This document shows positions 33,543-43,413 of a stretch of 46,752 nucleotides of DNA, piece by piece. The notes beneath the pieces are model-generated. The model did no database searches. It saw nothing but the letters and a program-made list of their open reading frames with translations, and was not told where the DNA came from. The stretch spans positions 1 to 46,752 of the forward strand of contig JAFAMD010000070.1 in assembly GCA_019233755.1 (NCBI GenBank), written 5' to 3'. A program made the translations under genes and the position numbers. The stretch comes from Acidobacteriaceae bacterium. GTDB taxonomy: Bacteria; Acidobacteriota; Terriglobia; Bryobacterales; Bryobacteraceae. Every line of letters starts with the position of its first letter. The stretch's first letter is position 1.

Positions 33543-36500
33543 ATGCCAATTCATCTCGGGGTGCTGAACAAACTCAGGCTTCCCCTGGTGTTCTTCAAAT
33601 CTCGGAGGAGCCCTCGCAGCGGTCGAAACATGACCTTCGGGCTTGCTCCAAACAAACGCAGAAACAGGGGCGATGGCTCGATAGGGACAGGCAGAGCGGC
33701 GACACTCCTGGCGATGCTTCCGCTTCTGTTGGCGCTACTGAACGTCCGTCAGCTCCAGGGTCAGCAGGTCGAGCCGACGCTGCCGATTTCGCAGCGAGAG
33801 ACGATCAATTTGGCGGCGGGCGTGCCGGAGTACATCGCGAATGCGGCCTCAACTTCGAACGCTCCGCAGAGTCAGTGGTGGTTCGAGAACACGAACAACT
33901 CGACGACGTATTCGTCGCCTGGTCTTGTCGAGAGTTCCGACACGGGTGCCGCCTGGACGCAGGTCGGCTTGCCCTATGACGCGAATATTCCGCGCACCTT
34001 CATCAACCAGGCCTCCGGCGGCGGACAGGGGTCATTGACAGGAAACTACAACTGGTACCGCCTGCACTTCAAGGTCGATCCGAAGTACGCGGGCAAGAAG
34101 TTCCTGCTGAACATTGAAGGCTCGCACACTGGCGTGCAGGTCTTTATCAACGGCACGCTGCTACCGGGTATCAGTGCGGTTGCGGCCGATGCGCAGGCCA
34201 CCCACGTGGTGGGTTTTATTCCGGTGATTTGTGACCTCACACCCTATATCCACGCTGACGGCGCCACGGACAACGTCATCGCGATCGATGTCTCGCGTGG
34301 TGCCCCGTGGTTTGAGCAGCCCAACTTTTCCGGCGCTTTTCGTTTCGGCCAGGCCATGGCAGGCCTGTTCCGCAACGTCTATCTGTACGTCACCAATCCG
34401 GTTCATATTCCGCTGAACGTTTATTCGAATCAGAAGACGTGGGGAACGTACGTCGGTACGGTATCAGAGGTGCCGGCCGCGCAGGGGACCGCAACTGCAG
34501 CATCGGCGGTGGTCGACGTGCAGACCAACGTGCTCAATGAGACTGCAACCGCCCAGCAAGTCACGTTAACCACGCAGATTGTGGACGCACAAGGCAACGT
34601 CGTCGTCACCGCGCCGCCGATTACACAGACCGTGCCGGCGATGACGGCCTCTACGTTTCCGTCTGGCGCGACACCGATGTTCGATCAGAAGATCACGATT
34701 CAGAACCCGACGTTGTGGTACCCCAATAACTCCGTCTACGGGACGCCTTATTTGTATAAGGTCTACCACATCGTCAGCGTGAACGGCGTCGTGGTCGACT
34801 CGGCACAAAGTACGCTAGGCATTCGCACGATCACCTGGGATGCGAACTTTCCTTATTTCAATGGTCACGCCACGTATCTCTGGGGAGGCGCCAGCCGCTA
34901 CGATTATCCGGCTCTAGGGTCATCTGTTCCTGATGAACAGTGGTGGCGCGATATGGCGCAGATCGCGGCTCAGGGCGGCAATGTCTGGCGGCCCGGCCAC
35001 TCGACCAGCAGCGAGGAGATGGTGGAGGCGGCCGATGCTTACGGCATTATGATCGACCAGCCGAGCGGAGACGGCGAGGGCAATTGGAATGCAGCCTCCA
35101 ACCCGACTGCCGACGACCTGCAGCTGAAGCAGGAACTGCATCGCGACATGATCATCCGCGATCGCAGTCACCCGTCGATTCTCGATTGGGAGCGAGACAA
35201 CGGCGGAATGAATCCGACTCTGGCGGATGAGCTTCAGACCATCGAAACGACCTGGGACAACATCAACCCGCGGGTGGGAGCCGATCGTGCCTACAGTCCT
35301 CAATACGGCTACATGGATGAGTGCGACGGCGCCGGCTGCGAGGCAGGAAACAAGGCGCAGAATCCGAACAACCCGGCCTTCGGTGCTGAGTATTGGGACA
35401 ACATGGGCACGGGCCGCGGCCTCGCCTACGATTACGAACTCGCTTTTGCCGCACCCTATATGGACGACTGGCGCCAGGGCAGAGAGGCAAATGCCTTCGG
35501 CATGGCGCAGTGGTACTTTGCCGAGTCCCCGGGCGAGGTGAGTCTCTGGGCCGAATATCAAAATCAGCCCACCATGGTGAACTATGTCCGGTCGCTGGGC
35601 TATTCCTCGACGGACGCCAATCGTTTCCCGAGATTGCTTTACTACATCTATCAGGCGAACTGGGTGCCCTACTCGCTCAAGCCGGTCGTTCACCTCGCGC
35701 ACCACTGGAATCGCGCCTATGAGTACACGCAGGGCACTCCGATCCAGGAGAATGCCTTCAGCAACTGTCCTGCAGTTCGCCTGCTGATTAACGGCGCTAA
35801 CAAGGATCCGCTCACTGGAGCGATCCTCCCGGATCAGACGCCCAATCCCTGGAACATCAACTCGCATGCAGATCTGACCCAGAACACCACTGTGATGCCG
35901 GGCCAGGTTCACTGGATGGTGAACTGGGCCCCGGGCACGGTCACCGCGGAATGCATCGATGCGAATGGCAATCCGGTTTCCGGCGTGAGCGATACGCGCA
36001 CCACCGCGGGACCCGAGAACAAGATCGTACTGAGTGTTGTCCCCGAAGTGACCAAGCCGGATGGCGCCAGCTTCCAGTGGACGGCCAATGGGTCCGACGC
36101 TGCCTTTGTTGTCGCCCAAGTGGAGGACGCCAACGGCAACCTTGTTCCCACGGCAGCCGATAACGTCACCTTCTCCGTGACCGGGCCCGCTACGTACATG
36201 GGCGGCACGCAACAGCTAGTGGCCGATCCGTCGTGGACGAATTACTACCAGGATGCGTTCTCTCAGGCAAACAGCACGGTGATTCAGGGTGTCCCCTACG
36301 CTTTCTTCCACTCACCCGGCGATCCGGAACTGAACTTTGAGGGAGGACTGCAGAAGATCGCGCTGCGCAGCACCTTCACTCCCGGAACCGTCACCGTGAC
36401 CGCGAGCGCACCGGGGCTGACAAGCGGCAGCGTCACGCTGACATCCGTTGCTCCTCCGGCTCCTTCCCAATCGCAACCGCCAGCGATCATCGTGCCGCCA

Positions 36501-39500
36501 GTGAATACGGCAACGACCTTGGGGTATCCCGCGACATTCATGGTCGCAGCCTCCGGGTCTGGAACGCTCAGCTATCAGTGGTCGAACCAGAATGGCCCGA
36601 TATCCGGTGCAACCAACCCCACGTACACCACGCCTGCGACGACCGCCGCGAATAACGGCGACAGCTTTACGGTAACGATCACCAGCAGCTTCGGCACCGT
36701 GACATCGAACCCCGTCACCCTTACAGTCGCCGCGAGTGCGAATGTTGCCATCACGACGCAGCCATCCTCTCAGACCGCAGTCGTCGGACAATCGGCAACG
36801 CTGACTGTTGGTGCGACCGGCTCTCCTACACTCACCTACCAGTGGTACCAGGTCGGTTCCGGTGCGATTCAGGGAGCGACTCAAGCGAGCTACACCACGT
36901 CTGTGTTCACTACTACAGGAACGCAAAGCTTCTACGTTGTGGTGACCAACCCGCTCGGCCAGGTGCAGTCTTCAACCGCTGTGATCACGGTCAACGCGCC
37001 AACGCCTGTGTCGTTTACTACGCAACCCGCCGGCAGCATCGTTCCGGTCAACGAACCGGTTCAACTCACAGCCGTGGTGGGCGGATCCGCTCCTTACACG
37101 TATCAATGGCAATTCACGCCGGCAGGTGGAAAGGCCATCATTCTTACCAGCGGTACGCAGTTGTCCGGCACGATCAGTTATACGATTCCGGCGGTGAGTT
37201 CCGCGAACGTGGGCGCTTACACGGTGACGGTGAACAATGCCGCCAACGCGCCCGCGACAAGCAACGCCGCGCAGATCACCCTCGCGCCTCCCGGCGTCAA
37301 TCTGGCCCTCGACAAGACCGCAACTTCCAGCAGCACCCAGAACGCGTGCAACGATGGAACGACGACCCCGCCGTTCACCGGCACGGGGTGCCTGGGTCCG
37401 GAGAATGCCGTCGACGGCAATCTTCAGACGCGCTGGGGCTCGGCAACCGCGAACGCACCGCCTACGCCTCCGGTCGCCGGAGTCGATCCTTCCTGGCTGC
37501 AGGTCGACCTGGGTTCGGTACAGTCCTTCAACACGGTAATCATCAATTGGGAAAACGCCCACGCGACGCAGTATCAGATCCTCTATACCAGCCAGGATCC
37601 TTCCACAAACCCGCAATGGCAGACGGCCACGACCAACAACACGGGAGTCGGCGGAACGGAAACTCTTAACTTCCCGACTGTAACGGCGCGTTATATCCGC
37701 ATGAATGGAACGCAGCGTGCCACAAATTACGGCTACTCGATATATGAGTTCCAGGTCTACAACGTGGCCCAATGCGGCGCTTCGACCGAGCGCTACACAG
37801 TCAATGCCTCCAACTCCTCTCTGGTGACCGATAACCAGAGCGGCCTTACATGGACACGCACGGTCCAGACTGATACGGCGGCCGGTTCACAGTTCACAGG
37901 AGTCGACGCGCAAAACTACTGCACGAGTATCGGCATGCGCTTGCCCACCAAGTCGGAAGCGCTAAGCATCAGCGGAGTCAACAACGCCACCTGCGCTTTC
38001 CCTGGAGTCTGGAGCACGTGGACCTCTACGGTCGATCCGAATGACTCCACCAAGAGCGCAGTTGTCAGTTTCGACGGCACCTCGGCCTATCAGGTCACGA
38101 ATAACTACCCGGGCGCGACGTTGTGCGTGTCTGGTTCGTCGTCCCTGCTGCCGCCCACCATCACCGCACAGCCTGTTGCGCAAACCGTAGCAGCCGGTCA
38201 GACGGCCACCTTTAGTGTGACGGCCACAGGCACCGGAACTTTAAGCTACCAATGGTCCAAAAACGGAACCCCAATTACCGGCGCAGCTTCGTCCAGCTAC
38301 ACGACGCCCGCAACGACGACCGCCGATAACGGCTCGCTCTTTAGCGTGGCTGTAAGCAATGCGGGAGGGACGGTTGTCAGTAACTCCGCCACCCTTACGG
38401 TTACCAGCGGTACTGGCGGCAGCTGCACCGCTGCTCCGGTTGTGCCAGGAACGTTGTCCGCCAGCGCCAATGGAGCGGGTCAAATTGCGCTGACCTGGGG
38501 AGCAAGCACTGCCGGAACGGGTTGTACTGTGAGCTACAACATCTACCGCAGCACCACGGCCGGCTTTACCCCCTCTAACGCCAACCTGATAGCGACGGTA
38601 ACCGGCACGACCTATTCGGATGTGGGTCTTGCTGCTTCCACAACCTATTACTATGTAGTCGAAGCCACGGACTCGGCGGGCGCCTCAGCGGCATCAAACA
38701 CCGCGACAGCGACCACGACCTCTGCAACCTGTACGACCAACTGTGGCGGGGACGTGATTGCCATCAGTGCCGGCGGTCCCGCGGCAGGTAACTTTGCTGC
38801 CGATGAGGATTTCGCCGGTGGAAGAGCGTCGGGCACTGGCAATACCATCAGCACGGCGGGTGTGACGAATCCCGCGCCTGAGTCTGTCTATCAGCATCAG
38901 CGCATCGGCAACTTCACGTACACGCTTCCTGGGCTGACTCCCGGCGCAAGCTACACCGTGCGTCTGCACTTCGACGAGTTCTACTGGACCGCGGCCGGAA
39001 AGCGTGTCTTCAACGCCAGCATCAACGGCACGCAGGTGTTGACCAACTTCGACATCTTCGCGGCGGCCGGCGGACAGGACATCGCAATCGTTGAGCAGTT
39101 CACGGCGACCGCGAATGCCCAGGGCCAGATCGTGATCCAGTTCACCACGATCACCGACAACGCTGAAGTCAACGGCATCGAGGTGCTCAATGCGCCTCCG
39201 AGTTCACCCACCAATCTGACAGCCACGGTTGTTTCCTCCAGCCAGATCAATCTGAGCTGGACAGCCTCGGCGACGACGGGAGTTACCTACACGGTTTTCC
39301 GCAATGGGGCCGCTGTCGCTACTAATCTGACTGGCACGACTTACTCCGACACCGGCCTCACGGCTGCAACTGCTTACTCCTACACCGTTGAAGCGGTCGA
39401 CTCGGCAGGCACCTCGGTGCAATCCAACACCGCTACAGCAACCACGCAGGCTGCAACCTGCACGACGAACTGCGGCGCGGATGTGATCGCAATCAGCGCT

Positions 39501-42500
39501 GGCGGTCCCGCAGCGGGCAACTTTGCTGCCGATGAGGATTTCGCCGGTGGAAGAGCGTCGGGTACCGGCGCTACCATCAGCACGACGGGCGTGACGAATC
39601 CCGCGCCTGAGTCTGTCTATCAGCATCAGCGCATCGGCAACTTCACGTACACGCTTCCTGGGCTGACTCCCGGCGCAAGCTACACCCTGCGTCTGCACTT
39701 CGACGAGTTCTACTGGACCGCGGCCGGAAAGCGTGTCTTCAACGTCAGCATCAACGGCACGCAGGTGTTGACCAACTTCGATATCTTCGCCACCGCGGGC
39801 GGACAGGACATTGCGAATGTCGAGCAGTTCACGGCGACCGCGAATGCCCAGGGTCAGATCGTGATCCAGTTCACCACGATCACCGACAACGCTGAGGTCA
39901 ACGGCATCGAAGTTCTTTCGTCCTCCACTCAGCCACCTCCGCCTCCGCCGCCGAGTGCGCCCACGAACCTGACGGCGACAGCGGCTTCCTCCAGCCAGAT
40001 CAATCTGAGCTGGACGGCCTCGGCGACCTCCGGAGTTACTTACACGGTGCTCCGCAATGGAGTCGCTATTGCCAACGACCTGACTGGCACGACCTACTCT
40101 GATACCGGCCTGACGGCGGCAACTGCTTACTCCTACACGGTTGAGGCGGTAGATGCAGGCGGGACTTCGCCTGCATCCAACACCGCCACGGCGACCACGC
40201 AGGCTGCAACCTGCACGACGAACTGCGTCACAGATGTGCTCGCCATCAGCGCCGGCGGTCCTGCGGCAGGCAACTTTGCTGCCGATGAGGATTTCGTCGG
40301 TGGAGGAGCGTCGGGCACCGGCGCTACCATCAGCACGACGGGTGTGACGAATCCCGCGCCTGAGTCTGTCTATCAGCATCAGCGCGGCGGCAACTTCACG
40401 TACACGCTTCCTGGGCTGACTCCCGGCGCAAGCTACACCGTGCGTCTGCACTTCGACGAGTTTTACTGGACCGCGGCCGGAAAGCGTGTCTTCAACGTCA
40501 GCATCAATGGCACGCAGGTGTTGACGAACTTCGACATCTTCGCGGCGGCGGGCGGACAGGACATCGCACTCGTCGAGCAGTTTACGGCGACCGCCAATTC
40601 CCAGGGTCAGATCACGATTCAATTCACCACCATTACCGACAACGCCGCGGTCAATGGCATCGAGGTGCTCGGCGCTTCTTCGGGAGGTTCGACACAACCC
40701 TCTGCGCCTACGAACCTCACGGCCACGGCGGTTTCTTCCAGCCAGATCAATCTGAGCTGGATGGCCTCCGCGACTTCCGGAGTTACTTACACGGTGCTTC
40801 GGAATGGGACTGCGATCGCCACTAACCTCTCTGGCACTACGTACAGCGACACCGGCCTTACGGCCGCAACCACCTACTCGTACACGATCGAAGCAGCGGA
40901 TGCGGCCGGCACCTCGGTGGCTTCCAACACTGCTACTGCCACCACTGCCACGGCAGGCTGCACAAGCAACTGTGGCACGGACGTGATTGCCATCAGTGCC
41001 GGCGGTCCTGCGGCAGGTAACTTTGCTGCCGATGAGGATTTCGTCGGTGGAAGAGCGTCAGGCACCGGCGCTACCATCAGCACAGCGGGTGTGACGAATC
41101 CCGCGCCTGAGTCTGTCTATCAGAATCAGCGCGTCGGCAACTTCACGTACACGCTTCCTGGACTGACCGCGGGTGCCGCTTATATGGTGCGTCTGCACTT
41201 CGACGAGTTCTACTGGACCGCGGCCGGAAAACGTGTGTTCAACGTCAGCATCAACGGCACGCAGGTGTTGACCAACTTCGATATCTTCGCAGCCGCGGGC
41301 GGACTAGACATCGCAATCGTCGAGCAGTTCACGGCGACCGCGAATGCTCAGGGCCAGATCATCATTCAATTCACCACCGTCACCGACAACGCTGAGGTCA
41401 ATGGCATCGAGGTGCTCACTGTTCCTCCGAGCCCTCCCACTAACCTCACCGCTACCGCGGTTTCGACCACCCAGGTCAATCTGAGCTGGACGGCCTCGGC
41501 GACGTCCGGAATTACGTACACGGTGCTCCGCAATGGAGCCGCTGTTGCCAACAACCTGACAGCTACAACCTACTCCGACACCGGCCTTACGGCCGCAACT
41601 GCCTACTCCTACACCGTTGCGGCGGTCGATGCAGGCGGAACTTCGCCTGCATCCAACACCGCTACCGCCACCACGGCCACCGCAGGCACTGGCGGGCTAA
41701 CCATCACCACGCAACCCGCAAATCAGTCTTCCACCGTGGGCAGCACCGCGACCTTTACCGTGATCGCGAGCGGCACCGGTCCCTTGACCTACCAGTGGCT
41801 GCTGAATGGCGCGCCCATCGCCGGCGCAACCTCGGCTACCTACACCACACCGGCCCTGGCCTTGACCGCCAATGGCAGCACCTACAGCGTTACCGTGGGA
41901 AATGCCAGCGGATCGGTGACCTCGACGGCTGCTACGCTGACAGTCACGAATTACACCACCTACTCAGGCTTCATCGGGGTAGACCTCAACAACAACACCA
42001 AGGGCGCCTGGGCTGATGGCCAGATCTATGTCACTGTCATCGGCATTGACCCGGCAACAGGCCATTTCGGCTACCTGAACTACAATGGCACGATCGTCGA
42101 CTTCACGTTGAACGATGCCGCGGCGTCCAATCACCTGACCAAGAACGGCCAGAACTACGGCAACTATTCCTTCACGCTCGCGCAAAGCAAGCTGCTGAAG
42201 ATCCCCACCCTCATCTCCGCTCGCGCCTACATCTCGCTTGGACAACCGCTCTATGTACAGGTGAACGGGGACGGGAATGGAAATGTAACTGGTTATGCGG
42301 GCCCCAATCCGCAAAACCCCACTGATCCGAACGTCAACACCAATTACGATTGGTACGAGTTCAATAACAACAATGGCATTTACATCAATACCACCCAGGT
42401 AGATCAGTTCGGCCTTCCTCTCCTTCTGGACGTATGGGGGGCGGGCGGAACCTTCCATAAGGAAGTAGGCATTAGCGAATCGATTGCTCAAATCGATAGC

Positions 42501-43109
42501 GAATTCGCCAGCCAGGTGCCGGTGCAATTCCAGCCTGCCACCATGTCGAATCTGCGCATCTTCTCGCCGGCCAAACTCTCCATGGCCGCGGGCGCAGCGT
42601 ATGGCAACTACTTCGATAATCAAATTGCGAGCGCCTGGGCTTCCTATGCCACCACGCCGCTCACAGTAACCTTCAATGGCCGGACATTCACGGGCACCAG
42701 CTCGGGAAAAACCCTCACTTTTACGGAAGTCAATCCCGCTTCCGCGAATGCGGGAGAGGTTTTTGTGGTAACGCAGCCTTCCACGCAGGACATTCTCGGA
42801 TGCGCCGGTGCGATGGCCACGGGAGTTGCCGGAAATACGCCGCAGCTCCAGGACGAAAACGGTGTACAGTTGCAGCTGGAGAACCAGATCTGCTCGGCCG
42901 CAAACCGTGGCGTTCTGCTCAATCCCGCAAACTGGGCGAATGCTGCTGCCTATTACCAGAATGCGCCCGCCAACTTCTACGCAGCGTTTTGGCACGCGCA
43001 TTCCGTCGGAGGCTTGGCCTACGGCTTCTCCTACGATGACAACAACAACCAAAGCACTACTGTTACAACGCCGCAGCCGGAACACATGGCCTTCGGCATC
43101 GGCTGGTAG
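33543..43109 (+). CDS. Giant modular secreted glycan-active protein (GH2-like, Ig, F5/8C, DUF1566-like, 4x malectin-Fn3, GH64-like)
   Basis: This protein of about 3,188 residues has a hydrophobic export segment at about 52-66. In order: a GH2-like region (about 75-970), with jelly-roll strands NYNWYRLHF and GLFRNVYLYV and a barrel part holding HPSILDWERDNGG (about 543) and FGAEYWDNMGTGRG (about 615); three Ig-like domains (about 980-1250); an F5/8-type C domain (NLALDKTATSS ... YSIYEFQVYN, about 1251-1407); a DUF1566-like domain (SGLTWTRT ... MRLPTKSEA, about 1410-1530); an Ig and an Fn3 domain; four malectin+Fn3 units (about 1730-2718); an Ig domain; and a GH64-like beta-1,3-glucanase (about 2805-3188) with ARAYISLGQPLYVQV, YDWYEFNNNNGIYIN and TTQVDQFGLPL, where Glu and Asp fit the GH64 catalytic pair. 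The start is uncertain (TTG 33510 or ATG 33630 are alternatives). It is probably secreted and binds and cuts beta-glucan-type polymers. Confidence 0.9.
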   Translation: MPIHLGVLNKLRLPLVFFKSRRSPRSGRNMTFGLAPNKRRNRGDGSIGTGRAATLLAMLPLLLALLNVRQLQGQQVEPTLPISQRETINLAAGVPEYIANAASTSNAPQSQWWFENTNNSTTYSSPGLVESSDTGAAWTQVGLPYDANIPRTFINQASGGGQGSLTGNYNWYRLHFKVDPKYAGKKFLLNIEGSHTGVQVFINGTLLPGISAVAADAQATHVVGFIPVICDLTPYIHADGATDNVIAIDVSRGAPWFEQPNFSGAFRFGQAMAGLFRNVYLYVTNPVHIPLNVYSNQKTWGTYVGTVSEVPAAQGTATAASAVVDVQTNVLNETATAQQVTLTTQIVDAQGNVVVTAPPITQTVPAMTASTFPSGATPMFDQKITIQNPTLWYPNNSVYGTPYLYKVYHIVSVNGVVVDSAQSTLGIRTITWDANFPYFNGHATYLWGGASRYDYPALGSSVPDEQWWRDMAQIAAQGGNVWRPGHSTSSEEMVEAADAYGIMIDQPSGDGEGNWNAASNPTADDLQLKQELHRDMIIRDRSHPSILDWERDNGGMNPTLADELQTIETTWDNINPRVGADRAYSPQYGYMDECDGAGCEAGNKAQNPNNPAFGAEYWDNMGTGRGLAYDYELAFAAPYMDDWRQGREANAFGMAQWYFAESPGEVSLWAEYQNQPTMVNYVRSLGYSSTDANRFPRLLYYIYQANWVPYSLKPVVHLAHHWNRAYEYTQGTPIQENAFSNCPAVRLLINGANKDPLTGAILPDQTPNPWNINSHADLTQNTTVMPGQVHWMVNWAPGTVTAECIDANGNPVSGVSDTRTTAGPENKIVLSVVPEVTKPDGASFQWTANGSDAAFVVAQVEDANGNLVPTAADNVTFSVTGPATYMGGTQQLVADPSWTNYYQDAFSQANSTVIQGVPYAFFHSPGDPELNFEGGLQKIALRSTFTPGTVTVTASAPGLTSGSVTLTSVAPPAPSQSQPPAIIVPPVNTATTLGYPATFMVAASGSGTLSYQWSNQNGPISGATNPTYTTPATTAANNGDSFTVTITSSFGTVTSNPVTLTVAASANVAITTQPSSQTAVVGQSATLTVGATGSPTLTYQWYQVGSGAIQGATQASYTTSVFTTTGTQSFYVVVTNPLGQVQSSTAVITVNAPTPVSFTTQPAGSIVPVNEPVQLTAVVGGSAPYTYQWQFTPAGGKAIILTSGTQLSGTISYTIPAVSSANVGAYTVTVNNAANAPATSNAAQITLAPPGVNLALDKTATSSSTQNACNDGTTTPPFTGTGCLGPENAVDGNLQTRWGSATANAPPTPPVAGVDPSWLQVDLGSVQSFNTVIINWENAHATQYQILYTSQDPSTNPQWQTATTNNTGVGGTETLNFPTVTARYIRMNGTQRATNYGYSIYEFQVYNVAQCGASTERYTVNASNSSLVTDNQSGLTWTRTVQTDTAAGSQFTGVDAQNYCTSIGMRLPTKSEALSISGVNNATCAFPGVWSTWTSTVDPNDSTKSAVVSFDGTSAYQVTNNYPGATLCVSGSSSLLPPTITAQPVAQTVAAGQTATFSVTATGTGTLSYQWSKNGTPITGAASSSYTTPATTTADNGSLFSVAVSNAGGTVVSNSATLTVTSGTGGSCTAAPVVPGTLSASANGAGQIALTWGASTAGTGCTVSYNIYRSTTAGFTPSNANLIATVTGTTYSDVGLAASTTYYYVVEATDSAGASAASNTATATTTSATCTTNCGGDVIAISAGGPAAGNFAADEDFAGGRASGTGNTISTAGVTNPAPESVYQHQRIGNFTYTLPGLTPGASYTVRLHFDEFYWTAAGKRVFNASINGTQVLTNFDIFAAAGGQDIAIVEQFTATANAQGQIVIQFTTITDNAEVNGIEVLNAPPSSPTNLTATVVSSSQINLSWTASATTGVTYTVFRNGAAVATNLTGTTYSDTGLTAATAYSYTVEAVDSAGTSVQSNTATATTQAATCTTNCGADVIAISAGGPAAGNFAADEDFAGGRASGTGATISTTGVTNPAPESVYQHQRIGNFTYTLPGLTPGASYTLRLHFDEFYWTAAGKRVFNVSINGTQVLTNFDIFATAGGQDIANVEQFTATANAQGQIVIQFTTITDNAEVNGIEVLSSSTQPPPPPPPSAPTNLTATAASSSQINLSWTASATSGVTYTVLRNGVAIANDLTGTTYSDTGLTAATAYSYTVEAVDAGGTSPASNTATATTQAATCTTNCVTDVLAISAGGPAAGNFAADEDFVGGGASGTGATISTTGVTNPAPESVYQHQRGGNFTYTLPGLTPGASYTVRLHFDEFYWTAAGKRVFNVSINGTQVLTNFDIFAAAGGQDIALVEQFTATANSQGQITIQFTTITDNAAVNGIEVLGASSGGSTQPSAPTNLTATAVSSSQINLSWMASATSGVTYTVLRNGTAIATNLSGTTYSDTGLTAATTYSYTIEAADAAGTSVASNTATATTATAGCTSNCGTDVIAISAGGPAAGNFAADEDFVGGRASGTGATISTAGVTNPAPESVYQNQRVGNFTYTLPGLTAGAAYMVRLHFDEFYWTAAGKRVFNVSINGTQVLTNFDIFAAAGGLDIAIVEQFTATANAQGQIIIQFTTVTDNAEVNGIEVLTVPPSPPTNLTATAVSTTQVNLSWTASATSGITYTVLRNGAAVANNLTATTYSDTGLTAATAYSYTVAAVDAGGTSPASNTATATTATAGTGGLTITTQPANQSSTVGSTATFTVIASGTGPLTYQWLLNGAPIAGATSATYTTPALALTANGSTYSVTVGNASGSVTSTAATLTVTNYTTYSGFIGVDLNNNTKGAWADGQIYVTVIGIDPATGHFGYLNYNGTIVDFTLNDAAASNHLTKNGQNYGNYSFTLAQSKLLKIPTLISARAYISLGQPLYVQVNGDGNGNVTGYAGPNPQNPTDPNVNTNYDWYEFNNNNGIYINTTQVDQFGLPLLLDVWGAGGTFHKEVGISESIAQIDSEFASQVPVQFQPATMSNLRIFSPAKLSMAAGAAYGNYFDNQIASAWASYATTPLTVTFNGRTFTGTSSGKTLTFTEVNPASANAGEVFVVTQPSTQDILGCAGAMATGVAGNTPQLQDENGVQLQLENQICSAANRGVLLNPANWANAAAYYQNAPANFYAAFWHAHSVGGLAYGFSYDDNNNQSTTVTTPQPEHMAFGIGW
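38730..41697 (+). repeat. Four tandem malectin-Fn3 coding repeats, 729-753 bp each
   Basis: Unit starts (first Cys codon of the CTxNC linker) are at 38730, 39459, 40212 and 40959. Each unit encodes CT(T/S)NC, a malectin domain (AISAGGPAAGNFAADEDF ... FNxSINGTQVLTNFDIF ... FTTxTDNAxVNGIEVL) and an Fn3 domain (LTATxxSSSQINLSW ... TYSDTGLTAATxYSYT). Unit lengths are all multiples of three. Nucleotide identity is high within malectin parts, including third codon positions, for example around CTGAGTCTGTCTATCAG. Confidence 0.92.
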
Positions 43110-43120
43110 TTAGCCGGGTA

Positions 43121-43167
43121 GGTCCGCAGCCTTGACTCTCTTCAGTGAACTGTCAAGGCTGCGGACC
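43121..43167. terminator. Perfect 16-bp inverted repeat after the giant gene
   Basis: GGTCCGCAGCCTTGAC (43121-43136) and GTCAAGGCTGCGGACC (43152-43167) pair perfectly around a 15-base loop that itself contains TTCAGTGAA. It begins 11 bp after the stop codon. The stem would terminate or stabilise the 3' end of the long mRNA, but there is no U-tract on either side, so intrinsic termination is not certain. Confidence 0.6.
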
Positions 43168-43254
43168 TGCACATCGGGAATCCTCAGCAGCCCCACTTGC
43201 CCAATCGTGTTTGTGTTGATACCGATGGGGTGAGCGGCGAAAAAAATGTGTAAG

Positions 43255-43299
43255 TGGTAGGGGCGACAGGAATCGAACCTGTGACCCTCAGCTTAGAAG
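43255..43299 (-). other. tRNA-Arg(UCU) 3' half (integrative-element attachment remnant)
   Basis: On the minus strand the 45 bases from 43299 to 43255 read as the 3' half of a tRNA: anticodon loop CTTCTAA (anticodon TCT), stem strand GCTGA, variable region GGGTC, a perfect T-arm (ACAGG, TTCGATT, CCTGT), acceptor strand CGCCCCT, discriminator A and encoded CCA. Upstream of the anticodon loop the sequence no longer fits a tRNA: the anticodon stem pairs over only about three bases and no D-arm is found. This is the expected attachment-site remnant left by a tyrosine recombinase that crosses over in the anticodon loop. The intact gene is probably outside the window. Confidence 0.8.
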
Positions 43300-43413
43300 G
43301 CTTGGTAATCGCCTGAGTTCCCGTATAAAGCATTGATATGCCGTAGTGCTGCCGGGCAAATGAGCGCACTTTTCGGTGCTGTAAAGCAGGTATTGATGGG
43401 GTAAGTGATGGGG

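Noticed and set aside
34920..36212. Minus-strand open frame of 430 codons in the GH2-like region
   Set aside because: It is a shadow of GC-rich coding DNA; the plus-strand product is clearly the real one.
39204..40697. Minus-strand open frame of 497 codons in the malectin region
   Set aside because: Its internal repeats are just the reverse reading of the malectin-Fn3 repeats; no known family and no start signal.
41964..43085. Minus-strand open frame of 373 codons over the GH64-like domain
   Set aside because: It is a shadow of the GH64-like coding sequence, with no start signal and no family match.
43255..43330. Complete tRNA-Arg gene
   Set aside because: No D-arm or 5' acceptor strand is present, and the anticodon stem fails to pair beyond about three bases.
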